Shown piece by piece: positions 54,901 through 63,719 of a stretch of 64,000 nucleotides of DNA (position 1 is the stretch's first letter; each line of letters opens with the position of its first letter). Made by a program: the position numbers and the translations under genes. The DNA comes from Spirochaetaceae bacterium (lineage in GTDB: Bacteria; Spirochaetota; Leptospiria; Leptospirales; Leptonemataceae), in assembly GCA_002730875.1 (NCBI GenBank), contig PCBI01000015.1, forward strand, positions 186,001-250,000, written 5' to 3'. The notes under the pieces are model-generated. The model did not search any database, was not told where the DNA came from, and was given only the letters and a program-made list of their open reading frames with translations.

Positions 54901-57660
54901 GACTACAAACCGGGGGATACTGCGCGAGTACTGATCCAATCCCCTTACGAAAAAGCCACGGCTATTGTTACGGTGGAACGAGAAAAGGTCTTTGAACAAC
55001 GCACCGTGGAGCTGAACTCATCTGCCCAGACCGTTGAGATTCCGATCAAAGGCGAATATCTGCCCGAGATACACGTCGGCGTCATGCTGATTCGGCCGCG
55101 AACGGATGCCAAACCCACCCGCTCGGAAGATCCAGGAAAGCCGCAATTCAAGATGGGTATGGTGCGTCTGAATGTTTCCAGCGAAAGCAAACGTATTCCG
55201 CTGGAAGTAAAAACAAGCTGCGATCCCTGCAAGCCAGGCATGGAAGTAACAACAACGATCCGCACCGCTCCCAACGCCGAGGTTGCGCTTTCCGTGGCAG
55301 ATCGGGCTGTACTGGATCTTCTAAACTATCGCTTTTCGGACCCGGTGCAGGCAATGTATTCGGGCTGGCCGCTGGGTGTGCGCGTTCTGGAAAACCGGGG
55401 TTCTTTGATCGAACAACTGCTGCTGGCCACGAAAGGCGACAGCCCCGGCGGCGGCGGCGATGAGGACGACTCCGGAGGCTTCGGCCTGGATTCCGATCAG
55501 GCGAGTCGACGCAACTTCAAATTCACAGCCTACTGGAATCCAACTCTGAAAGCCAATGGCGATGGAGAGATCAAGTTCACCTTTAAGCTTCCGGATAACC
55601 TGACCACGTTCAGGTTTATGGCTATGGCCGCCCGAAACGGAAGCTACGGAAAGACGGACCATGAAATCCAGGTGCGAAGAGACATTGTGATCCAGAAATT
55701 GATTCCTCGTTTTATTCGGCCCGGGGATCGCCTGGAACTTGGTTCCCTGGTTATTAACTCCACCGGATCGGACAAAAATATAAACATAAGCATGAACCTG
55801 CCGGGTTTGAAATGCAGCAGCCCGTTAAGCAAATCCGTGAAGCTGACCGCCGGAGAAACCACCGAGGCCACGGAAACCTGCTGGCTTCCCATGCCCGAAA
55901 AGAAAGCCAAACTGCCGGAATCCGGTAGCGAATTAAAGGGTAGCTTCAAGGCCTCCCAGGATAATCGCATTCTGGATGCCATGGAATTTCAGTTTCCCAT
56001 CCTGATCGAAAGATACCGCGAGACATTCGCTACCACGGGGATGGCCACTACGGATCAGAAAGGCGAAGAGTTCATGTCTATACCGGATCCCGAAAAGTAT
56101 CCGGCTGAAGTTCATATGCAGCTTAGCTCCACGGTGCTTCAGGCCCTGGATGGCGCTTTCTATTATTTTGAGCGTTATCCTTACCTATGTCTGGAGCAGC
56201 GCAGTAGCGCGTATCTGGTAACGCTTGTAACTCCGGATCGGTACCTGCCCGAAAAATTCATGGGCAAGTACAGTAAATCGGAATTGGAGGAGCTGGTTCT
56301 GGATTCCCTACCCGTATTTCAGAACGGCGATGGCGGCTTCCGACTCTGGAAGGAGAGCGCAACGGCCCGATCTGATCCCTACACCACGGCCTACGTACTT
56401 CTGGTACTTCAGGAAGCCAAGAAACGTGGACGACCGGTTTCCGCTCGTGTCATGGCGCGAGCCGAAGCCTATTTACGCGGATATGCGAAGAATCCCACGA
56501 AGGACTTTTTGTCCTATACGCTGGAAACCCTGGCTTTGATTAACTATGTCCTGCGGGACCGACCGGTGGATGGACTCACCGACTACCTGGTTCAACACAA
56601 AGGCGATCTTTCCCTGCGCGCCAGCGCGTATTTACTTCTGGCCGACATCGAGTCCGGAGCCATCAAGTTGAGCGATGCAGTGGCTGGCAGTTTGTTTGCC
56701 CGTTTCCAGAACCAGATACGTTGGAACGCCCGCCGAGCGGAGCTGCAGGAACGGGTGAAGTTCTCCTATTCCCGGGCCTTCTACTCTGACGAAGGGACGA
56801 TTGCGCTGTGGCTTCGAGTTCTGGCCGCCTGGAAACCCAGGCATCCGCTGGTTCCCAGGCTGGTTCAGTCGGTGATCGTCCGTAATCCCTATCATTCGTC
56901 CTCCCATGGCGAGGCCTTGATGGCGCTTTCGCTCCGGGATTATCACGACAAGATAGAGAAGTCCGCGAACACATCCTTTGTGGTGAACCTGGGCAAAGAG
57001 TCGGTGTTCGATGGCAAGCTAACCGACGACAAGCCTGAAACCAAAGCCACGCTCACGGCAGAGGAGCTGAAGAAATTCTACAGCGGTTCCCTGAAGAATT
57101 TTGATTTTGTTTCGAAAGGCCCGGGTCAGCTGTATTATACTACCTGGATGGAGTATTCCATTCCGCCGTTGCGTCCGGAACCGGCGGATGAAGGTATCGA
57201 AATTCAGCGTACCATTCAGCCCCTGGATCAGGCGCTGGGCAAAGGTAGTACCAAACCCTTCCAGGCGGGAGACGATGAGCTCAAGCGAGGGGAAATCTAT
57301 CTCGTGCGACTGACGGTGACCACCACCAGGCCTTTGAGCCATTTCATTCTGCGGGATCCGCTTCCTTCGCATAGCGAAATAGTAAACACCGGGTTCGCCA
57401 CCGAATCCTTTGCTGGTAGCGGCCTGGCCGGTTACAATACTCCGGGAGATTACTGGTGGGCCAGCCCGGCCATCATCGACTACCGGGACGACGCCTTTGA
57501 AGTTGTTCAGACCTATCTTCCGGTGGGCGCCCATCAGTATGTCTATCTACTGCGACCGCTGTTTCGTGGAGAAGCTCTGTATCCGGCGGCCAGCGCCTAC
57601 AGCATGTACGAGCCGGAAATCTTCGGAAGAAGCGCCGATGCCATGCAAAAAGTAGAATGA
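51904..57660 (+). CDS. Bacterial alpha-2-macroglobulin
   Basis: 1918 residues. One N-terminal membrane segment (about 20-43) anchors a periplasmic part; there is no lipobox. MG domains fill the first 1200 residues, the bait/alpha region carries FRFMAMAARNGSYGKTDHEIQVRRDIVIQKLIPRF, and the thioester motif is C1429-L-E-Q1432 (YPYLCLEQRSSAYL). These proteins trap proteases that enter the periplasm. A pbpC gene overlapping it by four bases is the classic pair seen in E. coli (yfhM-pbpC); the idea is that cell-wall repair and protease defence go together. Confidence 0.95.
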   Translation: MYRPFAPIRAYFQTHGKRGILPAFSAVFLSGLLLLLLTGIWRAANPALEALPAAITNPLQEPEAPNPNILQVIQGSPRGLLETAQLDQEIVVVFNHPMVPLGRVEEAKREVIKIEPEIDGAIRWYGTRVAAFIPEAPLKPGSSYTVTVAKQKALNGKEMTGSYSFQFRTPPLKMHYSYPYSGNRIPYDQDFKLYFNYPVSLNDIKRMGRLMADGRPVAFEVSYDLDPDDATESDVTRSSVRIVPSARLPRDAKVQLILKKGLPPIDGNDGLEQDTIIHYQTYGPLQVSLQNKGKYFQDAWSTGLAFNNPVDAARAVQHIRLEPPLKRSTPEDETTFMSIREWPVEAGQKVTVYVSAALSDTMGNRLGKDHKFEITLPAYRPEFSMPYGSSEVIESEMKQQLPASMANIPEFTVGHKELSVYDIQKYLSNNNSSQYLRSLGYETNKVQTRLGKTDSATFGVDIAPYLDKKKRGWVAVYVAADTLNWKDEKRRESSYRILQSTDLGMIAKESPEGIHVWVHRLSDNAPVKDAKVDAYTVTNRHGGCKTDGKGYCKVDRKLNRLTAGTLVVASTNEDKAFLTSRDHYRYTWSVSSYFDYTAGFPDLKGLIEFDRRLYRPGEEIHIKAFLSLLDHGKLSALSSGEGKVRIKVTNSRGTVLKEAVMTGSSEGGLDLSLKTEKDAPTGHYTVHIELEEYKGRSVNSIQGFPDRSLSATFQVEEFRPATFSSSIEGLRNVESGETLNLIATGMYLFGAPMSGAGSTLTIYARSTDIPDDRFSGYTFGDAVYDPYESNSSALVSRVEGTLDSRGEMKHPFNTDLAHKKMVTLETENAGKIELKPHLALTVENQVKDLGDRSVTSTKGSIVYADDVFPGIKRNAYFATAGKPMGFQLVALNKNGRVEATGLTVEVFKRVYRTTETKGPGGSTRKETTESLQRVSKQNLETGSRPVDYNFVPEEAGVYFIVARTSSGAYARVPFYAGGAGYGFWGLSQDDRIELIPEKTDYKPGDTARVLIQSPYEKATAIVTVEREKVFEQRTVELNSSAQTVEIPIKGEYLPEIHVGVMLIRPRTDAKPTRSEDPGKPQFKMGMVRLNVSSESKRIPLEVKTSCDPCKPGMEVTTTIRTAPNAEVALSVADRAVLDLLNYRFSDPVQAMYSGWPLGVRVLENRGSLIEQLLLATKGDSPGGGGDEDDSGGFGLDSDQASRRNFKFTAYWNPTLKANGDGEIKFTFKLPDNLTTFRFMAMAARNGSYGKTDHEIQVRRDIVIQKLIPRFIRPGDRLELGSLVINSTGSDKNINISMNLPGLKCSSPLSKSVKLTAGETTEATETCWLPMPEKKAKLPESGSELKGSFKASQDNRILDAMEFQFPILIERYRETFATTGMATTDQKGEEFMSIPDPEKYPAEVHMQLSSTVLQALDGAFYYFERYPYLCLEQRSSAYLVTLVTPDRYLPEKFMGKYSKSELEELVLDSLPVFQNGDGGFRLWKESATARSDPYTTAYVLLVLQEAKKRGRPVSARVMARAEAYLRGYAKNPTKDFLSYTLETLALINYVLRDRPVDGLTDYLVQHKGDLSLRASAYLLLADIESGAIKLSDAVAGSLFARFQNQIRWNARRAELQERVKFSYSRAFYSDEGTIALWLRVLAAWKPRHPLVPRLVQSVIVRNPYHSSSHGEALMALSLRDYHDKIEKSANTSFVVNLGKESVFDGKLTDDKPETKATLTAEELKKFYSGSLKNFDFVSKGPGQLYYTTWMEYSIPPLRPEPADEGIEIQRTIQPLDQALGKGSTKPFQAGDDELKRGEIYLVRLTVTTTRPLSHFILRDPLPSHSEIVNTGFATESFAGSGLAGYNTPGDYWWASPAIIDYRDDAFEVVQTYLPVGAHQYVYLLRPLFRGEALYPAASAYSMYEPEIFGRSADAMQKVE

Positions 57661-60506
57661 TCTACAAAGGCGGGAGCTTTCGTAGGACCTGGGCCATGCC
57701 GGGGTCTGCCATTGCGCAGGCTCTGGCTCCCTGGATTCGCCCTCGCTTCCGTTGGTTTCGAGCTCCGCGCTGGAATGCATGGAGTCGGCCCTTTACCGCG
57801 GTTCTGAGCCCTTTCGCATCGGCTTTTCGAAATATGGCCAATCGTGGACGACTCTGGCGCCGCCTACTTCAGCGTTACTTGCGTAGGACTGGCCCGGGGG
57901 GCCTGCCACGGGCCAACCTTATTTTCGCAGTATTCCTTGCCCTCTATGTCTTTGTGTCCCTGGCGTTTTTTCTAAGCCCGTTGCCTGAGGCACGAAATAG
58001 CGACATCTATCTTCTTTCGCGCAACCAGGAGTTGCTTTTTGAATACAGCGATCCGGCCGGAGGTATTCAGAAGGCCCCCGGGCGGATCCCGGAAACTCTG
58101 AAGGCCATTCTCCTTCTGGCCGAAGACCAGGATTTCTACAGTCATGGCGGCGTGGATTTCCAGGCCATGGCCAGGGCCTTCTATACAAACCTGCGAGCTG
58201 GAAGAATAGTTAGCGGCGCCTCCACAATTCCCCAGCAATATGTGCGAAACAACTTCAAAAGCCGGATGCCGGGCAATCCCTACTTGCGCAAACCCGTGGA
58301 AGCGCTTTATGCGATCAAGCTGGGGGCAAAGAGTTCGAAAGATGCGATTCTGAGCGACTATATTGCTACCGTACCCCTGGGCAAGAATCGAAAGGGTTTC
58401 TTTGCCGCCTCGAAGCACTATTTCGGCAAGGACCTGGCGCTTCTGAGTTGCGAAGAAGCGATGACCCTGGTTGTGCTGCTGCGACGGACCTCCATGAATC
58501 CGAAATCTCTGCTTTTTCGCATGAATCTGCTTCGCAACAGAATCATACAGGAAGATCCGGAACTGGCCCGGAAATGCGAATGGAAAGCCGGCACTGCGCT
58601 GGAGTTCCCGTCGAGTTATCGCTACTCCGACCCGAGTGCATCCCGGCAAGGCGGCGCTGACAACCCTGGTCAGGCAAGTGAGCAAGAAGCCGGAAAGACG
58701 GATGGCGGTGACTCCATAGAATCGAAGCCACGCATTCCATCCGATGTCAGACAATCGGAAGGCTCCAGGAACGATGCTAATGCTCAACCATCCTACGAAT
58801 CCACTGAAGTCGATGCCGATGCCAGACAAAGTTACGAAAACTCTAACGATGGCAATGTGGCGAAGTCCGATGAGAACTCTGCAAACATTGTTAAAGCCGG
58901 ATTGACACCATCGGATCAGGCCTCCGCCTATGAAGCCAGTGGCTATCCCCATAGCGCTCCCCATCTAGGAGTGTACCTCTATCATGATCTAAATATCAGG
59001 GGCACTGTGCATACAGAACTGGACTCCGGGCTACAGAGTCATATCCAGAGCATTATTCGGTCCGAACTCGAGGTTCTGGAGGGAAAAGGAGCCAATCAGG
59101 CTGCCGTCATCGTTCTGGAAATGGCGCGAAGCGAACAGGCTCCGGACGGCAGTGGCCCCGCCGCCTCCCAGGGCGGTAACAGACCTCCGGCAGTGGCTGA
59201 GGATTCCCCCGGAGCGGGCTCTCCTGCGCCGGCGAAGGATGACGGTGGATCCCCCTTGCAGGACTCGCAGGGATTGTATTTCTGGAAACTGCGGGCGATG
59301 ATCGGATCCTCCGATTTTGCCGGCGAAGACGGTCAGGTCAATGGCGCACTTGCCATAAACGATGCAGGAAGCGTACTGAAGCCGTTCCTCTATGCGCTGG
59401 CAGTGGAACAGCTGGGGTTCAGGCCCGGCACTTTGATCGATGACAGCGAGTTTGTTGTTTCGGATTCCATCCGCAAAGAAACCTATGCTCCCCGGAATCA
59501 TGACTTACGCTACAGCGGGATCATCACTTTGAGAGAAGCGCTGGCGGGTTCGCGAAATGTGCCCGCCGTTCGTTTAATCGAGCGGCTGGGAATCCAGCAG
59601 TTCTATGAGCTTCTGAAAACAGCCGGATTCGAGCATATGCAAGAGCCGGCCCGGGATTACGGGCCATCACTGGCGCTAGGTACCGGCGGAGCTACTTTGT
59701 TTGAGGTCACTTTGCTGTACGGGGCTCTGGCGGCCCGCGGGGAAATGCTTCCTGTCCAGATCGCATCGCAGCCCAGGATCCGATTCGGTCAGAACAAGAG
59801 GCTCTTCCAGGAAAACACGGCCCTTCTCATTCGTCATATCCTGTCGGACAAAGAGGCGCGAAGGGGTTCTTTCGGTCCGAGAAGCTTTCTGGATTTTCCT
59901 TTCGATGTGGCGGCCAAGACCGGTACTTCCAAGGACTTTCGTGATTCCTGGGCGGTAGGCTACACCGACCGGTACGTTGTAGGCGTCTGGGTGGGCAATT
60001 TTCAAAGCGATCCAACCCTGGGCGTTTCCGGATCCCGGGGCGCCGGGCGAATCATGCATCAGGTAATGCGGATGCTTCACGAATCCGGAGGCCCTCGTTT
60101 TGAGTATCCCGAAAACTGGAAGTACGCTAACATCTGTAAAAAGACCGGACATCTGGCCGGACCTAATTGTGCGCATTTCACCGAGCCCTTCCTTCCCTAC
60201 GATGCCTTCCCGCCGCCCTGCTCCGGTAACCACCAGGGGAGCCAGCCCACCGGAATCCTTCATCCGCTGGACGATCAAATATTCGTTCTGGATCCGCACC
60301 GACCAGCAGATAGTCAGTCCGTGCTTTTGGAGATTAGGGCCCCTGCCGACGTCGCCTGCCGCTACTGGCTAAACGGAAAAGAGCATCGATTACCGGCTGA
60401 CGGTCATCTGCGAAAGCACATCGATCCGCGTCCGGGTAAATACGAGGTAGTTATGGACTGTGCCGGTGGAGCTCAACAAAGAACTCTGTTTCGAATACAG
60501 GATTGA
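57657..60506 (+). CDS. pbpC: Penicillin-binding protein 1C with disordered inserts
   Basis: 949 residues, longer than the usual 770. A membrane helix near 80-105 follows a basic N-terminus; GT51 transglycosylase (LLLAEDQDFYSHGGVDFQAMARAF, Glu156 ... STIPQQYVRN); transpeptidase with Ser572-VLK, SRN and KTGTS; and a C-terminal BiPBP_C-like domain (LEIRAPADVACRYWLNGKEH...). Two Ser/Asp/Gly-rich inserts are additions: one after the GT domain (about 320-440) and one inside the early transpeptidase part (about 500-540). The ATG overlaps the alpha-2-macroglobulin stop (ATGA). Confidence 0.93.
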   Translation: MIYKGGSFRRTWAMPGSAIAQALAPWIRPRFRWFRAPRWNAWSRPFTAVLSPFASAFRNMANRGRLWRRLLQRYLRRTGPGGLPRANLIFAVFLALYVFVSLAFFLSPLPEARNSDIYLLSRNQELLFEYSDPAGGIQKAPGRIPETLKAILLLAEDQDFYSHGGVDFQAMARAFYTNLRAGRIVSGASTIPQQYVRNNFKSRMPGNPYLRKPVEALYAIKLGAKSSKDAILSDYIATVPLGKNRKGFFAASKHYFGKDLALLSCEEAMTLVVLLRRTSMNPKSLLFRMNLLRNRIIQEDPELARKCEWKAGTALEFPSSYRYSDPSASRQGGADNPGQASEQEAGKTDGGDSIESKPRIPSDVRQSEGSRNDANAQPSYESTEVDADARQSYENSNDGNVAKSDENSANIVKAGLTPSDQASAYEASGYPHSAPHLGVYLYHDLNIRGTVHTELDSGLQSHIQSIIRSELEVLEGKGANQAAVIVLEMARSEQAPDGSGPAASQGGNRPPAVAEDSPGAGSPAPAKDDGGSPLQDSQGLYFWKLRAMIGSSDFAGEDGQVNGALAINDAGSVLKPFLYALAVEQLGFRPGTLIDDSEFVVSDSIRKETYAPRNHDLRYSGIITLREALAGSRNVPAVRLIERLGIQQFYELLKTAGFEHMQEPARDYGPSLALGTGGATLFEVTLLYGALAARGEMLPVQIASQPRIRFGQNKRLFQENTALLIRHILSDKEARRGSFGPRSFLDFPFDVAAKTGTSKDFRDSWAVGYTDRYVVGVWVGNFQSDPTLGVSGSRGAGRIMHQVMRMLHESGGPRFEYPENWKYANICKKTGHLAGPNCAHFTEPFLPYDAFPPPCSGNHQGSQPTGILHPLDDQIFVLDPHRPADSQSVLLEIRAPADVACRYWLNGKEHRLPADGHLRKHIDPRPGKYEVVMDCAGGAQQRTLFRIQD

Positions 60507-60509
60507 GCA

Positions 60510-60544
60510 GCGCCAGGATTGACCACACTGCAGGGACCTGGCGC
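60510..60544. terminator. Hairpin between convergent pbpC and lysA
   Basis: GCGCCAGG (60510-60517) and CCTGGCGC (60537-60544) are perfect eight-base arms with a 19-base loop, in the 63 bases between two convergent genes. There is no T-run on either side, so it is at best a weak or factor-dependent terminator. Confidence 0.35.
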
Positions 60545-60569
60545 AAAGTCAGAGCGCAAAACACCGGCC

Positions 60570-61865
60570 CTAAAGTAATTCGTTTTCCAGCAGTTGATCG
60601 TAGGTTTCACGTTTGCGGATCAAGCTATGCTCGTTGCCTCGGACCAGAACTTCGGCAGCCCGTGGGCGCGTGTTGTAGTTGGAGCCCATAATAAATCCGT
60701 AGGCGCCGGCGGAGGCCAAAACGGCAATGTCGCCTTCCTGGAAATCCGGCAGTTCCCGCCCCCTGGCCAGAAAGTCGCCGCTTTCGCATACCGGTCCTAC
60801 CAGATCGCCAAAGGATGAGCCCCGGGACTGATTTTCCGGGATTACGCGATGATAGGCCTGGTACAGCGATGGACGTAGCAAATCGTTCATCGCCGCATCG
60901 CAGATGAAGAACTGGCGATCCTCGTTGGATTTGCGATACAATACTCTGGTAATCAAAAAACCGGAGTTGCCGGCCACGCTTCGGCCCGGTTCGAACGTAA
61001 TCTTTCGCTTTTTGCCGCTGGCGTTGGCGTCGCTTTCGTTAATCCATTGCCAGATCTGTTTTACAAAAGCGGCGGGATCCGGGGTTTCCAGCGGCTGGCT
61101 CAGATCGTGATTTTCCAGGTAATCGATTCCCAGGCCTCCGCCTACATCGATCTCGTCGATGGAAATCCCGGCCGCTTCTATTTCATGAACCAGCTTAAGA
61201 AGTCTCCTGGCAGCCTCCTCGTAAGAGCTGAAATCCAATAGCTGTGAGCCAATGTGGAAGCCGGCCGCCTTGATCTGAATGCCGGGTAGGCTTGCCGCTT
61301 CTTTGTAGATCTCCAGAGCCTGGTCATGCCCTATACCAAATTTGTTTTCTTTCAGGCCCGTGGAGATGTAAGGATGGGTTTTTGGGTCAACGTCCGGGTT
61401 GATTCGAATCCCCACCGGGGCTTTTTTACCCATTTCGGCTGCAATGCGGGAAATGGTCCGCAGCTCCGAGGGACTCTCCACGCTAAAAAGGTGGATTTCG
61501 CTTTCCAGGGCGTAGCGGATTTCTTCTTCCGTTTTGCCGACTCCGGAAAATACAATCTTCTTCGGATCTATACCGGCTTTCTGGCAGCGGAAGAGTTCCC
61601 CGCCACTGACAATGTCGGCGCCCCATCCCCGGGATGCCACCAATCGCAAGAGCGCCAGGTTGGAGCTGGCCTTCATTCCATAGCAAAACTGAATGGAATC
61701 CTCCTTCCCTTCTTTACCCCGATTGTAGAGATCCAGCCGGCTTTCAAAATACGAAGCGGAATAGACATACAGAGGTGTTCCGTAGCTTCGAACAAGTTCG
61801 GCCACGGAAACGTCTTCAATATGTAGCCGGTGATCGGTGTAGGTGACGGGAAGGTTTTCTTTCAT
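60570..61865 (-). CDS. lysA: Diaminopimelate decarboxylase
   Basis: 431 residues. PLP-binding Lys65 is in CYGMKASSN; other motifs are FHIGSQ, DVGGGLGIDY, EPGRSVAGNSG, GPVCESGDFLA and SAGAYGFIMGSNYNTRPRAAEVLV. It makes lysine from meso-diaminopimelate. The GPVCESGD and SAGAYG blocks favour LysA over carboxynorspermidine or arginine decarboxylases. It is divergent from the FcpA-like gene. Confidence 0.95.
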   Translation of the reverse strand: MKENLPVTYTDHRLHIEDVSVAELVRSYGTPLYVYSASYFESRLDLYNRGKEGKEDSIQFCYGMKASSNLALLRLVASRGWGADIVSGGELFRCQKAGIDPKKIVFSGVGKTEEEIRYALESEIHLFSVESPSELRTISRIAAEMGKKAPVGIRINPDVDPKTHPYISTGLKENKFGIGHDQALEIYKEAASLPGIQIKAAGFHIGSQLLDFSSYEEAARRLLKLVHEIEAAGISIDEIDVGGGLGIDYLENHDLSQPLETPDPAAFVKQIWQWINESDANASGKKRKITFEPGRSVAGNSGFLITRVLYRKSNEDRQFFICDAAMNDLLRPSLYQAYHRVIPENQSRGSSFGDLVGPVCESGDFLARGRELPDFQEGDIAVLASAGAYGFIMGSNYNTRPRAAEVLVRGNEHSLIRKRETYDQLLENELL

Positions 61866-61965
61866 TTATATGGAATGGGTCCTGTTACAGTTTCAGCCAA
61901 TTCTGCCGATGGTAGGATAGAAAAGTACCGGCCCTGAGCGTTGCCAGTAGATTTTGAAGGTCATG

Positions 61966-62889
61966 ATGTATCCACGCAAGACATACCATACTGTATTTTT
62001 CGGATTCCTTTTTGTAGCCATTTTCGGTTTCGCCCTTCCTGTCCTTGCCGAGCAATCCGGCACCGACCCGGCGGAGAATGGCTCCGACGATTCCCGGACC
62101 AAGACCGAAGAGAACTTCTTTTTCTCCGACGATGCCCCGGAACCGGATAGTCCGGTGATGGATAATGCCTTTGAGAATCCAGATGAACCCGTGCACGAAC
62201 CCGGGCAATGGGAGGATCCCGAGATTCCTTCCACATTTCCGGAGCTGCAAATCCTGGATGAGCTAAGCCAGAAGAAATCCCTGGAGCGAATGAAGAAGGC
62301 CCGTAGCCTGTATAAAACCGCCGGGGATCTAATGCGCGAAGCCGGCATGGAATTCGAAGAGTCAAAAAAGAAGATCGAAAAGCTTCCGGCCCAGTACGAA
62401 TGGCAGCAGCAGGAGAAAGAAGCCCGGCTGGAACGGGAAAAGCGCCAGGTGTTTTCCAAATACCGCAACCAGGCCGTGAGTTATCTGATCGAATCCATGA
62501 AGCAACTGGACAAGGTTGCCAATCCAGAAATCAAGAAAAGCGAGCCATTCCTGAATCTTAAAGGTGCCGCCATCCGAGAATACGTGAAGCTACAGTTTCA
62601 GAACGGCAATCCCGGGATGACCATCTCCGTACTCGAAGAGTACCTGGCGCTGAAAGAAGAACATGCCAGAGAACCGGAACCCTATCGACTCCTGGCTATC
62701 GCTTACCGAACTCAAGAAGCCTCCGCAAAAGAGATGGGACGGGAAGATGTGTACCGCGCCATGAAGGCCCGCAAGAATGATAACATCCTCAAGTACGCCG
62801 AGCTAAAGTTCGGAAAAGACTCCTACGAATACAAGCGACTGAAGATTCAGGTAGATCGCACCACAGTGCAGCCGGTTTCCGTGCCCTGA
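61966..62889 (+). CDS. Secreted helical protein, possibly FcpA/FcpB-like flagellar coiling protein
   Basis: 307 residues from ATG 61966 (AAGG five bases upstream); ATG 61963 and TTG 61954 are also in frame. The signal peptide is MYPRKTYHTVFFGFLFVAIFGFALPVLA. A Pro/Glu/Asp-rich linker of about 60 residues leads to an all-helical body (SLERMKKARSLYKTAGDLMREAGMEFEESKKKIEKLPAQYEWQQQEKEARLEREKRQ ... TPR-like NGNPGMTISVLEEYLALKEEHAREPEPYRLLAIAYRTQ). This layout and size suggest the Leptospira sheath proteins FcpA/FcpB, but I cannot align it here. A generic TPR-like periplasmic protein is the alternative. Confidence 0.65.
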   Translation: MYPRKTYHTVFFGFLFVAIFGFALPVLAEQSGTDPAENGSDDSRTKTEENFFFSDDAPEPDSPVMDNAFENPDEPVHEPGQWEDPEIPSTFPELQILDELSQKKSLERMKKARSLYKTAGDLMREAGMEFEESKKKIEKLPAQYEWQQQEKEARLEREKRQVFSKYRNQAVSYLIESMKQLDKVANPEIKKSEPFLNLKGAAIREYVKLQFQNGNPGMTISVLEEYLALKEEHAREPEPYRLLAIAYRTQEASAKEMGREDVYRAMKARKNDNILKYAELKFGKDSYEYKRLKIQVDRTTVQPVSVP

Positions 62890-62951
62890 TTGGCTGGTTC
62901 TAATGTTTCCGGCCGCCGTCCCGGCTGCAGCCCTCGGTAACCGGATAGCAA

Positions 62952-63719
62952 TCAGTTTATATAGAGTCCTGGGGACGCCAGGGTTTCCAGTCGTTCTTTT
63001 CTGCTACCCACTTTGATAATCATTTCGATTTGCACCAGCCTGGGCAGGGCGGCCATCTTCTTTGTGTTCCAGCCTTCGTCATCATACCAGGTCTTGGCAT
63101 TGTAGCTGTAGCGAAAGTTCAGCGAAATCACTCCCTCGGCCATGGGATAATGGGCGCCGCCTTTGCCCGGATACTCGTCCACCTGCTGGTCTTCCCTCCG
63201 ATAGAGCACAAATCCTTCTTCGGATACATTTCTTTCCGGTGGAGCGTCCAGATAGAATGAGACTTCGCGCACTTCCGGAGTGCCGCTTTCCTCGGCCCCG
63301 GGGACCACGGAGGCAAATGTGAGTTCGTCTTTTGCGCCACTGCCGGTGGTCTGGCTCTTTCCGTAGAAAACCAGTCTTTCGATGTCTGCCATATAATACG
63401 TATTATTGATGGCAGTGCGCATGTTTTCCAGGGCGAGCATGGCCCTTTGTCGCGCTTCGGCCGGGGGAGATCCTTCCCGGGCGATTTCGGAGGCGCGAAA
63501 GAAAACGCCAAACATCACAGAAAACAATACGCCCATGATAAGGATGACCATGGCCAACTCCACCATGGTTAGACCGCGTCGTGAGGCCGCAATGGCCAGG
63601 GCACGGGTACGAGCCACGGCAGCCTCGTTCAGAGAATGCCTGCGGATTCGGCGGACCCGGCCCTTAGAGCAAAGGCGAAATCGCGCGATCGGAGAATGGT
63701 TTTGCCTGGCCGGGTTCAC
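62952..63719 (-). CDS. gspJ: Type II secretion minor pseudopilin GspJ
   Basis: The prepilin cleavage site RRG-LTMVELAMVILIMGVLFSVMFGVFF has Glu at mature position 5. The body (AMLALENMRTAINNTYYMADIERLVF ... FVLYRREDQ ... ISLNFRYSYNAKTWYDDEGWNT) fits GspJ. The GTG at 63719 overlaps the stop of the upstream gspI-like gene but gives a 49-residue leader; GTG 63614 with GAGG five bases upstream would give a 14-residue leader, more usual for a prepilin. Both starts are possible. With gspI it forms a second type II secretion block, 45 kb from gspKLMN. Confidence 0.8.
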   Translation of the reverse strand: MNPARQNHSPIARFRLCSKGRVRRIRRHSLNEAAVARTRALAIAASRRGLTMVELAMVILIMGVLFSVMFGVFFRASEIAREGSPPAEARQRAMLALENMRTAINNTYYMADIERLVFYGKSQTTGSGAKDELTFASVVPGAEESGTPEVREVSFYLDAPPERNVSEEGFVLYRREDQQVDEYPGKGGAHYPMAEGVISLNFRYSYNAKTWYDDEGWNTKKMAALPRLVQIEMIIKVGSRKERLETLASPGLYIN

